Source of the DNA: Streptomyces sp. WAC05374
GTDB taxonomy: Bacteria; Actinomycetota; Actinomycetes; Streptomycetales; Streptomycetaceae
NCBI RefSeq assembly: GCF_004353505.1
Contig: NZ_SMNQ01000008.1
Span: 1 to 64,000, forward strand
Direction: 5' to 3'
DNA: 64,000 nucleotides
Shown here: in pieces, positions 32,928 through 41,036 of the stretch
How the letters are laid out: every line of letters starts with the position of its first letter
Position numbering within the stretch: the stretch's first letter is position 1
The notes under the pieces: generated by a model
The model's database searches: none
Seen by the model: only the letters and a program-made list of their open reading frames with translations
Told to the model about the DNA's origin: nothing
Program-made: the position numbers and the translations under genes

Positions 32928-33014
32928 TCAGCAGGACCGACGACACACGCAGCCCGCGTAACGGACCAGGTCCATATGGACCCTCCGCCACAGGCGCACG
33001 TCGGTGCCGTTCAT
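32928..33014 (-). CDS. Short Cys-containing leader peptide upstream of cysteine dioxygenase
   Basis: A 28-aa frame from ATG 33014 to TGA 32928-32930. It carries the VRLWRRVHMDLVR core, followed by three cysteines within the last seven residues (positions 22, 24, 28). This pattern (R/H-rich core, C-terminal Cys/Arg) matches the actinobacterial leader peptides annotated upstream of sulfur genes, some of which act by cysteine-dependent translational attenuation. There is no good ribosome-binding site near the ATG, so it may be leaderless. A GCGCGC/GCGCGC hairpin (32890-32911) lies between it and the dioxygenase ribosome-binding site. Confidence 0.75.
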   Translation of the reverse strand: MNGTDVRLWRRVHMDLVRYAGCVCRRSC

Positions 33015-33041
33015 GATCGGGAGTACAGCACGTCCTCCCGA

Positions 33042-33067
33042 TCGCGTCAATCGCGTCAACCACGTCA
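33042..33067 (-). promoter_or_regulatory. Tandem 9-bp repeats in the leader/cysteine dioxygenase promoter
   Basis: On the minus strand TTGACGCGA occurs twice in tandem (33059-33051 and 33050-33042), with a third variant CTGACGTGG abutting at 33068-33060. The copies are exactly 9 bp apart. The downstream TTGACG could be a -35, with TGTACT 17 bp later and the leader ATG 7 bp beyond it, consistent with a leaderless transcript. The repeats may also be an operator. Confidence 0.5.
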
Positions 33068-33100
33068 GACGCGCCGAGCGCGTCGGTCGCGTCAGCGGTG

Positions 33101-34699
33101 TCAGTTGACGTCGGCGGTCCGGTCGCTGTGCTCGGGCGACGGCGCGCCGCCCCGCACGGCGTCGGCCGCCGCGTGCAGTTCCGCCGGGCGCACCCCGGAG
33201 AAGGCCGCCGCCAGGTGCCCGTCGGGCCGCACCAGCAGCAGGGTGTGCGCGGCAGCGCCCGGGTAGGCCTCCGTGACCAGCACCTCGCCCTCCACCGGCA
33301 GCCCGGCCACCGCCTCCACCAGCCGGGGCATCACGCCCGCCGACATCCAGTGCCGCCGGTCCCACACCCCCGTACCCGGCGCCACCAGCACCGCCAGGAG
33401 CCGGCCGCGGCCCAGCCGGTCCCGCAGCCGCACGGTCGTGCCGTCCTCCGGAGCCGTGACCCGCACATCGGCGACCGGCGCGCCCGGCGGCGTACCGACG
33501 CCGGTGTGTCCCTCTGCGGGCGGGGGCGCCAGGGGGGAGTGCGGGTACGCGGGCGGGGCGCCCAGCGGGCCGCGCCCCACGTGCCCGTCCGTCAGCAGGG
33601 TGTCGTGTCCGCCACCGCGCAGGTACGTCCGCAGTCCGCCCGCCCCGCGCAGCACCGGCAGCGCCTGGTCGGCCGCCCGCAGCCGGGCGGCGACCGCCGT
33701 GCGCCGCTCGGCCTGGTAGCTGTCCAGCAGCGCGTCCGAGGCGCCGTGGTGCCAGGCCAGCGACAGCTTCCAGGCCAGGTTCTCGACGTCCCGCAGCCCC
33801 TCGTCGAGCCCCTGCGTACCGAGCGCGCCCAGCAGGTGGGCGGCGTCCCCGGCGAGGAAGGCCCGGTCCACCCGCCACCGCTTCGCGAGCCGGTGGTGCA
33901 GCGTGTAGACACCGGTGTCGACCAGGTCGTACGCCGGTGTCGCACCGCACCAGCCGGACAGCGTCTCGCGGATGCGCGCCACCAGCGCGTCGGGTGTCAC
34001 CAGGTCACCGCGCGGCGGCAGCAGCCAGTCGAGCCGCCAGCCCCCGTCCGGCAACGGCCGGGCGGTGACCTCCTCGCCGACGCCGCGCCACGGGGGCTGA
34101 CGGTGCAGCACCGCCTCGTCCGGCCAGGGGAGTTCGACGTGGAGGGCGGCCACGGCGTGCCGTTCCACCGCCGTGCGCCCCGGGAAGCGGACGCCCAGCA
34201 GCTTGCGCACCGTCGAGCGGGCGCCGTCGCAGCCGACCAGGTGGCTGCCGCGCCAGGACGTCGCCCCGGGACCGCGGGTGTGGGCGGTCACGCCGTGCGG
34301 GTCCTGCTCGACGCCGTCCACGCGGCTGTGCGTGACCACCCGGACCAGGTCCGGGTCCGGGAGCGCGGCGATGGCCTCCCGCAGTCCGCGGGTCAGGGAG
34401 TGCTGCGGGATGTGCAGCGGCGAGGGCGCGTCGAGCCCGAACTCGACGTGCCGCATCTGCTGCCTGCGGCGCATCGACCGCCAGCCGGTCCAGCGCGCGC
34501 CCTCGTCCCGTACGGTGGCGCAGCCGAGGCGCTCCACGAAGGCGGCCGTGTCGGGGCGGAGCACGGCGGTGCGCGCGGCGCGCGGTTCCTCCTTGCCGGG
34601 GCCCTCGTCCAGCACGACGGAGGGGACGTCCTGGGCGGCGAGCGCCAGGGCGGCGGCCAGTCCGACGGGGCCGGCTCCGACCACGATCACCGGGTCCAC
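33101..34699 (-). CDS. FAD-dependent aromatic-ring-type monooxygenase
   Basis: A 532-aa group A flavoprotein monooxygenase of the PHBH fold. GxGxxG is at residues 8-13 (VVGAGPVGLA), the second FAD motif is GDAAHLLGALGTQGLDEGLRDVENLAWKL, and a C-terminal thioredoxin-like domain follows, as in phenol hydroxylase and RdmE-like enzymes. The usual P in GDAAHxxPP is replaced by LG. The substrate is not predictable. The GTG at 34699 (VDPVIVVGAGP) fits the N-terminus of homologues; the open frame upstream is unsupported. Confidence 0.85.
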   Translation of the reverse strand: MDPVIVVGAGPVGLAAALALAAQDVPSVVLDEGPGKEEPRAARTAVLRPDTAAFVERLGCATVRDEGARWTGWRSMRRRQQMRHVEFGLDAPSPLHIPQHSLTRGLREAIAALPDPDLVRVVTHSRVDGVEQDPHGVTAHTRGPGATSWRGSHLVGCDGARSTVRKLLGVRFPGRTAVERHAVAALHVELPWPDEAVLHRQPPWRGVGEEVTARPLPDGGWRLDWLLPPRGDLVTPDALVARIRETLSGWCGATPAYDLVDTGVYTLHHRLAKRWRVDRAFLAGDAAHLLGALGTQGLDEGLRDVENLAWKLSLAWHHGASDALLDSYQAERRTAVAARLRAADQALPVLRGAGGLRTYLRGGGHDTLLTDGHVGRGPLGAPPAYPHSPLAPPPAEGHTGVGTPPGAPVADVRVTAPEDGTTVRLRDRLGRGRLLAVLVAPGTGVWDRRHWMSAGVMPRLVEAVAGLPVEGEVLVTEAYPGAAAHTLLLVRPDGHLAAAFSGVRPAELHAAADAVRGGAPSPEHSDRTADVN

Positions 34700-34848
34700 G
34701 GCGCGGCTCCTGAAACCCGTACGCCTGAGACCTGTGAGGCCCGTACGGTCATGCGGTGAGCAGGGGAAACACCGGAATGTTCGGCTGGAGCCGGACGCGA
34801 CGCGATCACAGAACGTATGCAACCCACTGCCGGTGCTTGCGTCAAGTG

Positions 34849-34882
34849 ACGGGGGCAGCGGCGCGACCGCCACTGCCCCCGT
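34849..34882. terminator. Terminator after gluD
   Basis: A 14-bp stem with one G-U pair (ACGGGGGCAGCGGC 34849-34862 with GCCACTGCCCCCGT 34869-34882) around a 6-nt loop. It lies 37 bp beyond the gluD stop, reading leftward, and before the monooxygenase gene. Confidence 0.75.
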
Positions 34883-34918
34883 TCAACGCGTAGGACACCC
34901 GGATGATGTCACATGGCG

Positions 34919-35851
34919 TCAGTTGTTGGCCGGACCTCCCGCGCCGCCGTCCGCGCCGGGTCCGCCGATCGCGGTGGTGCCGGCGGCGTTCCCGGCGTCA
35001 CCGGCCAGGACGGCCACGGTGCCGGCGGCGTCGGGCGTCTGGATGCCCGTCTTGGCGCGGCGGCCGCGCTTCTCGACCCAGGTGGCGAGCGCGGAGAGCG
35101 CCAGGCACATCGCGACGTAGATGGCACCGATCACGACGATCGTCGACACGTACGGGTACATGCCGTTGACCTGCGTGTTCGAGGCGATCAGCCGGGCCGT
35201 CTGGAGCAGCTCCGGGTACAGGATGATGAAGCCGAGCGAGGTGTCCTTGAGGGTCACCACGAGCTGGCTGATGATCGTCGGCAGCATCGCCCGGACGGCC
35301 TGCGGCATCAGCACGGTCGTCATGACCTGCGTCTTGCTCATGCCGAGCGCGTAGGCGGCTTCCCGCTGGCCCTTGGGTACGGAGTTGATGCCGGCGCGCA
35401 GCACCTCGGCCTGGACGCAGCCGTTGTAGATCGACAGGCCGACCGCGAGGGCCCACATCGAGTAGTCGGTCAGGAAGCCGACCCACACGGCGTAAATGGT
35501 GATCAGCAGCGGGATGGAGCGGAACAGCTCGATGAAGCCCGTCGCCAGCCACCGGACCGGCTTGTGGTCGGAGAGCCGGGCGACGGCGAGGAGCACGCCG
35601 AGCACCAGCGAGCCGACGGCCGCGATGCCGAACGCCTTCAGGGTGGCGAGGAGGGCGTCGGCGATGTTCTGCCGGATGCCCGCGTAGTTGAAGATGTCCC
35701 ACATCTCGGGGGCGAGGTGCCCCTTGTCGCCCAGCCGGACGATCGTGACGGCGAGGAGCCCCACGATGGCCAGGGTGCCGATGACGGCGTAGATGCGGTT
35801 GCGGATGACGGCCTTGGGGCCGGGGGCGTCGAAGAGAACGCTGGCGCTCAT
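34919..35851 (-). CDS. gluD: Glutamate ABC transporter permease GluD
   Basis: A 310-aa HisM/GlnP-type inner-membrane permease. It has about five membrane segments and the cytoplasmic EAA-type loop (AEVLRAGINSVPKGQREAAYALGMSKTQVMTTVLMPQA). The C-terminus has a Gly/Ala-rich tail. It overlaps gluC by ATGA and is the last gene of gluABCD, which in actinobacteria imports glutamate. Confidence 0.92.
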   Translation of the reverse strand: MSASVLFDAPGPKAVIRNRIYAVIGTLAIVGLLAVTIVRLGDKGHLAPEMWDIFNYAGIRQNIADALLATLKAFGIAAVGSLVLGVLLAVARLSDHKPVRWLATGFIELFRSIPLLITIYAVWVGFLTDYSMWALAVGLSIYNGCVQAEVLRAGINSVPKGQREAAYALGMSKTQVMTTVLMPQAVRAMLPTIISQLVVTLKDTSLGFIILYPELLQTARLIASNTQVNGMYPYVSTIVVIGAIYVAMCLALSALATWVEKRGRRAKTGIQTPDAAGTVAVLAGDAGNAAGTTAIGGPGADGGAGGPANN

Positions 35852-36495
35852 CGGGCGACCTCCAGGCGGCGCTCAAGGATGCGGAAGACACCACTGATGG
35901 AGAAGGTGACCACCAGGTAGGCGAGGGAGACCCAGATGAAGATCGGGATGATGTCGTAGCCGTCCTCGCTCATCAGCTTCTGCCAGCCGAAGAGTTCGGT
36001 GACGCTGAAGGCGCCCGCGATGGCCGAGTTCTTGGTGAGCGCGATGAGGATCGAGCTCAGCGGCGGCAGCACGGTCCGGGTGGCCTGCGGCAGCACGATC
36101 AGCCGCAGGGTCTGGGAGAACGTCATCCCGAGGGAACGGGCCGCCTCGGCCTGGCCCAGCGGCACCGTGTTGATGCCGGAGCGGACCGCCTCGCAGACGA
36201 AGGCGGAGGTGTAGAAGCCGAGCGCGATCGAGCCGAGGACGAAGGCGCTCATGCCCGGGAACAGGATCTCGGGCACCACGAACGTCGTCACCAGGAACAG
36301 TAGCGTGAGCGGCGTGTTGCGCAGCAGGGTGACCCAGGCGGTGCCGAACCAGCGCAGCGGCGGGACGGGGGAAACCCGGAAACCGGCGATGGCGATGCCG
36401 AGGACCAGCGCGATGGCGGTGCTGACGGCGGTGATCGACACGGTTCCTATGAAGCCGTCGCGGAACTCTGAGAAGTGGTCGAGCAGTACGTTCAT
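35848..36495 (-). CDS. gluC: Glutamate ABC transporter permease GluC
   Basis: A 215-aa permease of the same HisM/GlnP family, with the EAA loop SEAVRSGINTVPLGQAEAARSLGMTFSQTLRLIVLPQA-like segment (here CEAVRSGINTVPLGQ). It is coupled to gluD by a 4-bp overlap. It lies 270 bp downstream of gluB across a hairpin and repeat spacer, so its expression is likely lower than that of the binding protein. Confidence 0.92.
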   Translation of the reverse strand: MNVLLDHFSEFRDGFIGTVSITAVSTAIALVLGIAIAGFRVSPVPPLRWFGTAWVTLLRNTPLTLLFLVTTFVVPEILFPGMSAFVLGSIALGFYTSAFVCEAVRSGINTVPLGQAEAARSLGMTFSQTLRLIVLPQATRTVLPPLSSILIALTKNSAIAGAFSVTELFGWQKLMSEDGYDIIPIFIWVSLAYLVVTFSISGVFRILERRLEVAR

Positions 36496-36529
36496 GGGGT
36501 CTCCGCGTCGGCGGTCAGCGGCTGGCGGT

Positions 36530-36700
36530 CAATGTGCGTGCGGTGTGGCCGTGCCTGCGTGGCACAGGGTGCGTGGCGCATGGTGCGTCGTGCGTCGTGC
36601 CGCGCGTGCGGCGTGATGCGTACGTGGTGCGGGGTCGTGCCCGGGTGGTGCGGTGCACCGCCCGCGGGTGCGTGGCGCGCGGGGGTGTCCGTGGGGCACG
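36530..36700. repeat. GTGCG-rich degenerate repeat spacer between gluB and gluC
   Basis: About 170 bp dominated by GTGCGTGG/GTGCGTCG-like words (plus strand) with no coding support. Together with the adjacent hairpin it fills the unusually long gap inside an otherwise tight operon. Confidence 0.6.
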
Positions 36701-36706
36701 GGGCGG

Positions 36707-36737
36707 AGCGCCCCGTACGCGGCGGGTACGGGGCGCT
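36707..36737 (-). terminator. Perfect intra-operon hairpin after gluB
   Basis: AGCGCCCCGTAC (36707-36718) pairs perfectly with GTACGGGGCGCT (36726-36737) around a 7-nt loop, 28 bp past the gluB stop. There is no T run. Such hairpins often stabilise the upstream binding-protein mRNA or attenuate permease expression. Confidence 0.7.
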
Positions 36738-36765
36738 TCCGGTGAAGCGGTGGCGCGGAGCGCGA

Positions 36766-37686
36766 TCAGTAGCGCTCGAGCGCCGGCGGCGCGGTGTAGG
36801 CCGAGCCGGACAGACCCAGGGTGGCCTCGTAGATCTTCTTGTACGTGCCGTCCTTGATCCCCTTGTCCAGCGCGTTGTTGACCGCGTCGCGCAGGACCTT
36901 GTCCTCCTTGTTCATGCCGATGCCGTAGGGCTCCTGCGTGAACGGCTTGCCGACGACCTTCAGCTTGCCGGGGTTCTGGGCGGCGTAACCCTTGAGGATC
37001 GCGTCGTCCGTCGTCACCGCGTCGACCTGCTTGGTCAGGAGCTGCTGGACGCAGTCCGAGTACTTGCCGAGCTCGGTGGTCTGGGCGCCGTACTGCGGCT
37101 TCTTGATCTCCTGGAGCGGCGTGGAGCCGGTGATGGAGCAGACCTTCTTGCCCTTGACGGAGTCGGGGCCGGTGATGGAAGTGTCGTCCTTGCGGACCAG
37201 GAGGTCGGCGCCGGCCTTGTAGTACGGACCCGCGAAGCCGACCAGCGCCTTGCGCTTGTCGTTGATCGTGTACGTACCGACGTAGTAGTCGACCTGGCCC
37301 TTGGAGATGGCGGTCTCGCGGGTGCTGGAGTCGACCGTCTTCCACTCGATCTGCGACTCGGTGAAGCCGAGCTCGGCGGCGATCATCTTGGCGATCTCGA
37401 CGTCGAAGCCGGAGCGCTTCTTGGTGGCCTGGTCCTCGAAGCCGAGGTACGGCTGGTCCGCCTTGGAGCCGATGATGAGCTTGCCGCGCTCCTTGGCCGC
37501 CTTGAAGGTCGGCGAGTCCAGGCTGACGCCCGTGGCGACGACGTACTTCGGCAGGGCCGGCGCGTTGGTGGCGCCGGGCTGGACGCCGGCCGGCTTGTCG
37601 CCCGCGGAGCCCTCCTTGCCACCACAGGCGGTCGCGGACAGCGCGAGCACGGCAACGGCCAGTGCGGCCGACTTGCGAAGCTTCAT
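36766..37686 (-). CDS. gluB: Glutamate-binding lipoprotein GluB
   Basis: A 306-aa extracytoplasmic solute-binding lipoprotein (SBP family 3). The signal peptide is MKLRKSAALAVAVLALSATA with lipidation Cys21. The SBP_bac_3 fold follows, for example KLIIGSKADQPYLGFEDQ, SGFDVEIAKMIAAELGF and DYYVGTYTINDKRK. The ATG at 37686 gives a compact lipoprotein signal; an ATG at 37695 is an alternative. It is 71 bp downstream of gluA. Confidence 0.94.
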   Translation of the reverse strand: MKLRKSAALAVAVLALSATACGGKEGSAGDKPAGVQPGATNAPALPKYVVATGVSLDSPTFKAAKERGKLIIGSKADQPYLGFEDQATKKRSGFDVEIAKMIAAELGFTESQIEWKTVDSSTRETAISKGQVDYYVGTYTINDKRKALVGFAGPYYKAGADLLVRKDDTSITGPDSVKGKKVCSITGSTPLQEIKKPQYGAQTTELGKYSDCVQQLLTKQVDAVTTDDAILKGYAAQNPGKLKVVGKPFTQEPYGIGMNKEDKVLRDAVNNALDKGIKDGTYKKIYEATLGLSGSAYTAPPALERY

Positions 37687-37757
37687 GGTGAACATCCCTT
37701 GTGTCGTGGTTCGTTGGTCGTCATCGCCGCTCGTCACCGGCGGATCAGTGGCAACCG

Positions 37758-38543
37758 TCAGTGGTGCAGGATCTTCGACAGGAAGTCCTTGGCCCGGTCG
37801 CTGCGCGGACTGCTGAAGAACTGCTCCGGAGTCGCCTCTTCGACGATCCGGCCGTCCGCCATGAAGACGACCCGGTTGGCGGCGGACCGCGCGAAGCCCA
37901 TCTCGTGGGTGACGACGATCATCGTCATCCCGTCCCGCGCGAGCTGCTGCATGACCTCGAGGACCTCATTGATCATCTCGGGGTCCAGCGCCGACGTGGG
38001 CTCGTCGAAGAGCATCACCTTCGGGTCCATCGCCAGGGCCCGGGCGATCGCGACGCGCTGCTGCTGCCCGCCGGAGAGCTGCGCCGGGTACTTGTCGGCC
38101 TGGGAGCCGACGCCCACCCGGTCGAGCAGCGTCCGTGCCTTCTGCTCCGCGGCCTTCTTCTCCGCCTTGCGGACCTTGACCTGGCCCAGCATGACGTTCT
38201 CCAGCACGGTCTTGTGCGCGAAGAGGTTGAACGACTGGAAAACCATGCCGACGTCGGCCCGCAGCCGGGCGAGCTCCTTGCCCTCCTGGGGCAGCGGCTT
38301 GCCGTCGATGGTGATGCTGCCGGAGTCGATCGTCTCCAGGCGGTTGATGGTGCGGCACAGCGTGGACTTGCCGGACCCGGACGGTCCGATGACGACCACG
38401 ACCTCGCCACGGGCGATGGTCAGGTCGATGTCCTGGAGCACATGCAGCGCGCCGAAGTGCTTGTTGACGTTGCTCAGCACGACCAGGTCGCTTGCCGTCG
38501 GTACGGCGTCCTCCGCGCCCTTGGTCACTGACACTCCGCTCAT
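37758..38543 (-). CDS. gluA: Glutamate ABC transporter ATPase GluA
   Basis: A 261-aa polar amino acid ABC ATPase. Walker A is GPSGSGKST, the Q-loop MVFQSFNLFAHKTVLEN, the signature LSGGQQQRVAIARAL, Walker B VMLFDEPTSALDPE and the H-loop VVTHEMGF. It is the first gene of gluABCD. The ATG at 38543 was chosen; GGAGGACGG lies a little upstream, and the frame is open 15 more codons. Confidence 0.94.
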   Translation of the reverse strand: MSGVSVTKGAEDAVPTASDLVVLSNVNKHFGALHVLQDIDLTIARGEVVVVIGPSGSGKSTLCRTINRLETIDSGSITIDGKPLPQEGKELARLRADVGMVFQSFNLFAHKTVLENVMLGQVKVRKAEKKAAEQKARTLLDRVGVGSQADKYPAQLSGGQQQRVAIARALAMDPKVMLFDEPTSALDPEMINEVLEVMQQLARDGMTMIVVTHEMGFARSAANRVVFMADGRIVEEATPEQFFSSPRSDRAKDFLSKILHH

Positions 38544-38818
38544 CGGCTTCTTGCTCCGTCCTCCTCGGTTGCAGAGGACATTAAGCACGCGGTGCGACCA
38601 GCGTCATTACATCTGAGCGGAAATTGAGCATAACGATCCGGCTGCAACCGGACACTATGCGTGAACAGGACGGCGCCGGGACGGCGGTCCGGAGAACGGG
38701 TGCATAACGGAACGCCCGATGGCCCCGGAACCCTCTTGACTCGTGGGCCGCCCATCGGCGTTCATGCCCAGGTGGCCGTAAGGTCACCCAAGCGATCGCA
38801 CCTTTCGGAGGGGGGCCC
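38544..38818. promoter_or_regulatory. Divergent gluA / response-regulator intergenic region
   Basis: 275 bp between divergent gluABCD and the two-component pair, so both promoters lie here. It is less GC-rich than its surroundings around 38580-38660 (TTAAG, ATTACAT, AAATTGAGCATAA), which fits promoter DNA. No confident operator was identified. GGAGG near 38807-38811 is the response-regulator ribosome-binding site. Confidence 0.5.
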
Positions 38819-39550
38819 ATGAGACTGCTGCTCGTCGAGGACGACGACCACGTCGCCGCGGCCCTGTCGGCGATCCTCAAGAAGCACGGGTTCGACGTCA
38901 CGCACGCCCGCAACGGCGAGGAGGCGCTCCAGGCCCTGCTGCCCGCCGCCAACGCCGGCCGGGCGCCCTTCGGTGTCGTCCTGCTCGACCTCGGCCTGCC
39001 CGACCAGGACGGCTACCAGGTGTGCGGCAAGATCCGGAAGCTCACCACCACCCCGGTGATCATGGTGACCGCGCGCGCCGACGTCCGCTCCCGCATCCAC
39101 GGCCTCAACCTCGGCGCCGACGACTACGTCGTCAAGCCCTACGACACGGGTGAACTGCTCGCCCGCATCCACGCCGTCAGCCGGCGCTCCGTCGCACCCG
39201 ACACCGACGACGCCACCGGCGCGGCCGGCCCCGGTGGTGGCACGGACGCGGCGGCGCCGCTGCGCCTGGGCTCCCTCAGCATCGAGCTGCCCACCCGCAG
39301 GGTCAGCGTGGAGGGCGCGGAGGTCCAGCTCACCCGCAAGGAGTTCGACCTGCTCGCCCTGCTCGCGCAGCGCCCAGGCGTCGTCTTCCGGCGGGAGCAG
39401 ATCATCAGCGAGGTCTGGCGCACGAGCTGGGAGGGGACCGGCCGCACCCTGGAGGTCCACGTGGCGTCCCTGCGCGCCAAGCTGCGGATGCCCGCCCTCA
39501 TCGAGACCGTGCGCGGCGTCGGCTACCGCCTGGTCGCGCCGGCCGCGTAA
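38819..39550 (+). CDS. OmpR-family response regulator
   Basis: A 243-aa regulator. The receiver domain is at 1-120 (acidic pocket EDDD, phospho-Asp in VVLLDLGLPDQDG, Lys in VVKPYD). An Ala/Gly linker follows, then an OmpR/PhoB winged helix (about 145-240, LTRKEFDLLALLAQRPGVVFRREQII, RTLEVHVASLRAKL, VRGVGYRL). It is paired with the kinase 15 bp downstream and divergent from gluA. The target genes are not visible. Confidence 0.93.
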   Translation: MRLLLVEDDDHVAAALSAILKKHGFDVTHARNGEEALQALLPAANAGRAPFGVVLLDLGLPDQDGYQVCGKIRKLTTTPVIMVTARADVRSRIHGLNLGADDYVVKPYDTGELLARIHAVSRRSVAPDTDDATGAAGPGGGTDAAAPLRLGSLSIELPTRRVSVEGAEVQLTRKEFDLLALLAQRPGVVFRREQIISEVWRTSWEGTGRTLEVHVASLRAKLRMPALIETVRGVGYRLVAPAA

Positions 39551-39565
39551 CCCCCTGAAGCCCCG

Positions 39566-40987
39566 GTGCGCACCCGTCTGCTCCCCCTGCTCCTCGTCCT
39601 CATGGCGGGCGTGCTGCTCGCGCTCGGCTTCCCGCTCGCGGCCAGCCTCGCCGCCGCCCAGCAGCAGACCGTGGTCGTCGACCGGATCGACGACACCGCC
39701 CGCTTCGCGGCGCTCGCCCAGTTCGTCACCGAGCGCGGGCCCGGCATCGACGAGCGGCAGTCCACCCTGCACGGCGAGCTCGTCCGCTACCACGAGGTGT
39801 ACGGGATCGAGGTCGGCGTCTTCTACCGCGACACCACCGCCATGGCCCGCGCCCCCAAGGACTGGGACGTCCCCGCGAGCGGCGAGCCCCGGCGCGCCTT
39901 CCGCGAGGCCCTGCTGGGCCGCCGCAGCCACGACCCGCCCCAGGTGTGGCCCTGGCAGCCCGACGCCCGGCTCGCGGTCGCCTCGCCCGTCGTACGGGAC
40001 GGGGACGTCGTCGCCGTCGTGCTCACCGACTCGCCCACCGGGCAGCTCCGCTCCCGCATCCTGCACGGCTGGCTGCTGATCGCGGCCGGTGAGGTCGCGG
40101 CGATGCTGCTGGCGGTCGGCGCGGCGTTCCGGCTGACCGGGTGGGTGCTCAAGCCCGTACGGGTCCTGGACGCGGCCACCCACGACATCGCCACCGGCCG
40201 GCTGAACTCCCGCGTCGCGGCCGCCGGCGGCCCGCCGGAACTGCGCCGCCTGGCCCGGTCGTTCAACGAGATGGCCGACAACGTCGAAGAGGTCCTGGAG
40301 CAGCAGCGCGCCTTCGTCGCCGACGCCTCCCACCAGTTGCGCAACCCGCTCGCCGCGCTGCTGCTGCGCATCGAGCTGCTCGCGCTGGAGCTGCCCGAGG
40401 GCAACGAGGAGATCGCCTCCGTACGCACCGAGGGCAAGCGCCTGGCCCAGGTCCTGGACGACCTGCTGGACCTCGCCCTGGCCGAGCACGCCGCCGCCGA
40501 CCTCCGGCTCACCGACATCGGCGCGCTGGCCGCCGAGCGCGTCGCCGCGTGGCGGCCGCTCGCCGAGGAGAAGGGCGTCCGGCTGACCGGGGCCGGCCCG
40601 GCCGTCACCGCCTGGGCCGACCCGGTGGCCCTCTCCAGCGCCCTCGACGCCGTGATCGACAACGCGCTGAAGTTCACGCCGGCCGGTGAGGAGGTCGCCG
40701 TCACCGTGGCCGCCGACGGGGACACCTCCACGATCGTCGTCACGGACGGCGGCCCGGGCCTCACCGACGACGAGCTGACCCGCGTCGGCGACCGCTTCTG
40801 GCGCAGCGGCCGCCACCAGAACGTCAAGGGCTCCGGCCTCGGCCTGTCCATCTCGCGCGCCCTGCTCGCGGCGGGCGGCGGCTCCATCTCCTACTCCCAC
40901 CACGAACCGCGCGGCCTGCGCGTCACGCTGGCCGTCCCGCGCACTGCGCCGGAGAACCCCGCGAGGCCCGGAACCGCCACGGCGTGA
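39566..40987 (+). CDS. Two-component sensor histidine kinase
   Basis: A 473-aa membrane kinase. Two transmembrane segments (about 5-30 and 168-190) flank an extracytoplasmic sensor of about 135 residues. A HAMP domain (about 190-245), HisKA with phospho-His in DASHQLRNPLAAL (about 258), and HATPase_c with N, G1 (DGGPGL) and G2 (GSGLGLSIS) boxes follow. The GTG at 39566 follows the regulator stop by 15 bp. The signal is unknown. Confidence 0.92.
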   Translation: MRTRLLPLLLVLMAGVLLALGFPLAASLAAAQQQTVVVDRIDDTARFAALAQFVTERGPGIDERQSTLHGELVRYHEVYGIEVGVFYRDTTAMARAPKDWDVPASGEPRRAFREALLGRRSHDPPQVWPWQPDARLAVASPVVRDGDVVAVVLTDSPTGQLRSRILHGWLLIAAGEVAAMLLAVGAAFRLTGWVLKPVRVLDAATHDIATGRLNSRVAAAGGPPELRRLARSFNEMADNVEEVLEQQRAFVADASHQLRNPLAALLLRIELLALELPEGNEEIASVRTEGKRLAQVLDDLLDLALAEHAAADLRLTDIGALAAERVAAWRPLAEEKGVRLTGAGPAVTAWADPVALSSALDAVIDNALKFTPAGEEVAVTVAADGDTSTIVVTDGGPGLTDDELTRVGDRFWRSGRHQNVKGSGLGLSISRALLAAGGGSISYSHHEPRGLRVTLAVPRTAPENPARPGTATA

Positions 40988-41036
40988 CCGTGCGGCCCGT
41001 ACGGCGGCGGTACGGCGCTACGACGTGACCTGACCG

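Noticed and set aside
40988..41036. Terminator between the sensor kinase and TAXI genes
   Set aside because: Only a 4-bp GTAC/GTAC stem is visible, too weak to call.
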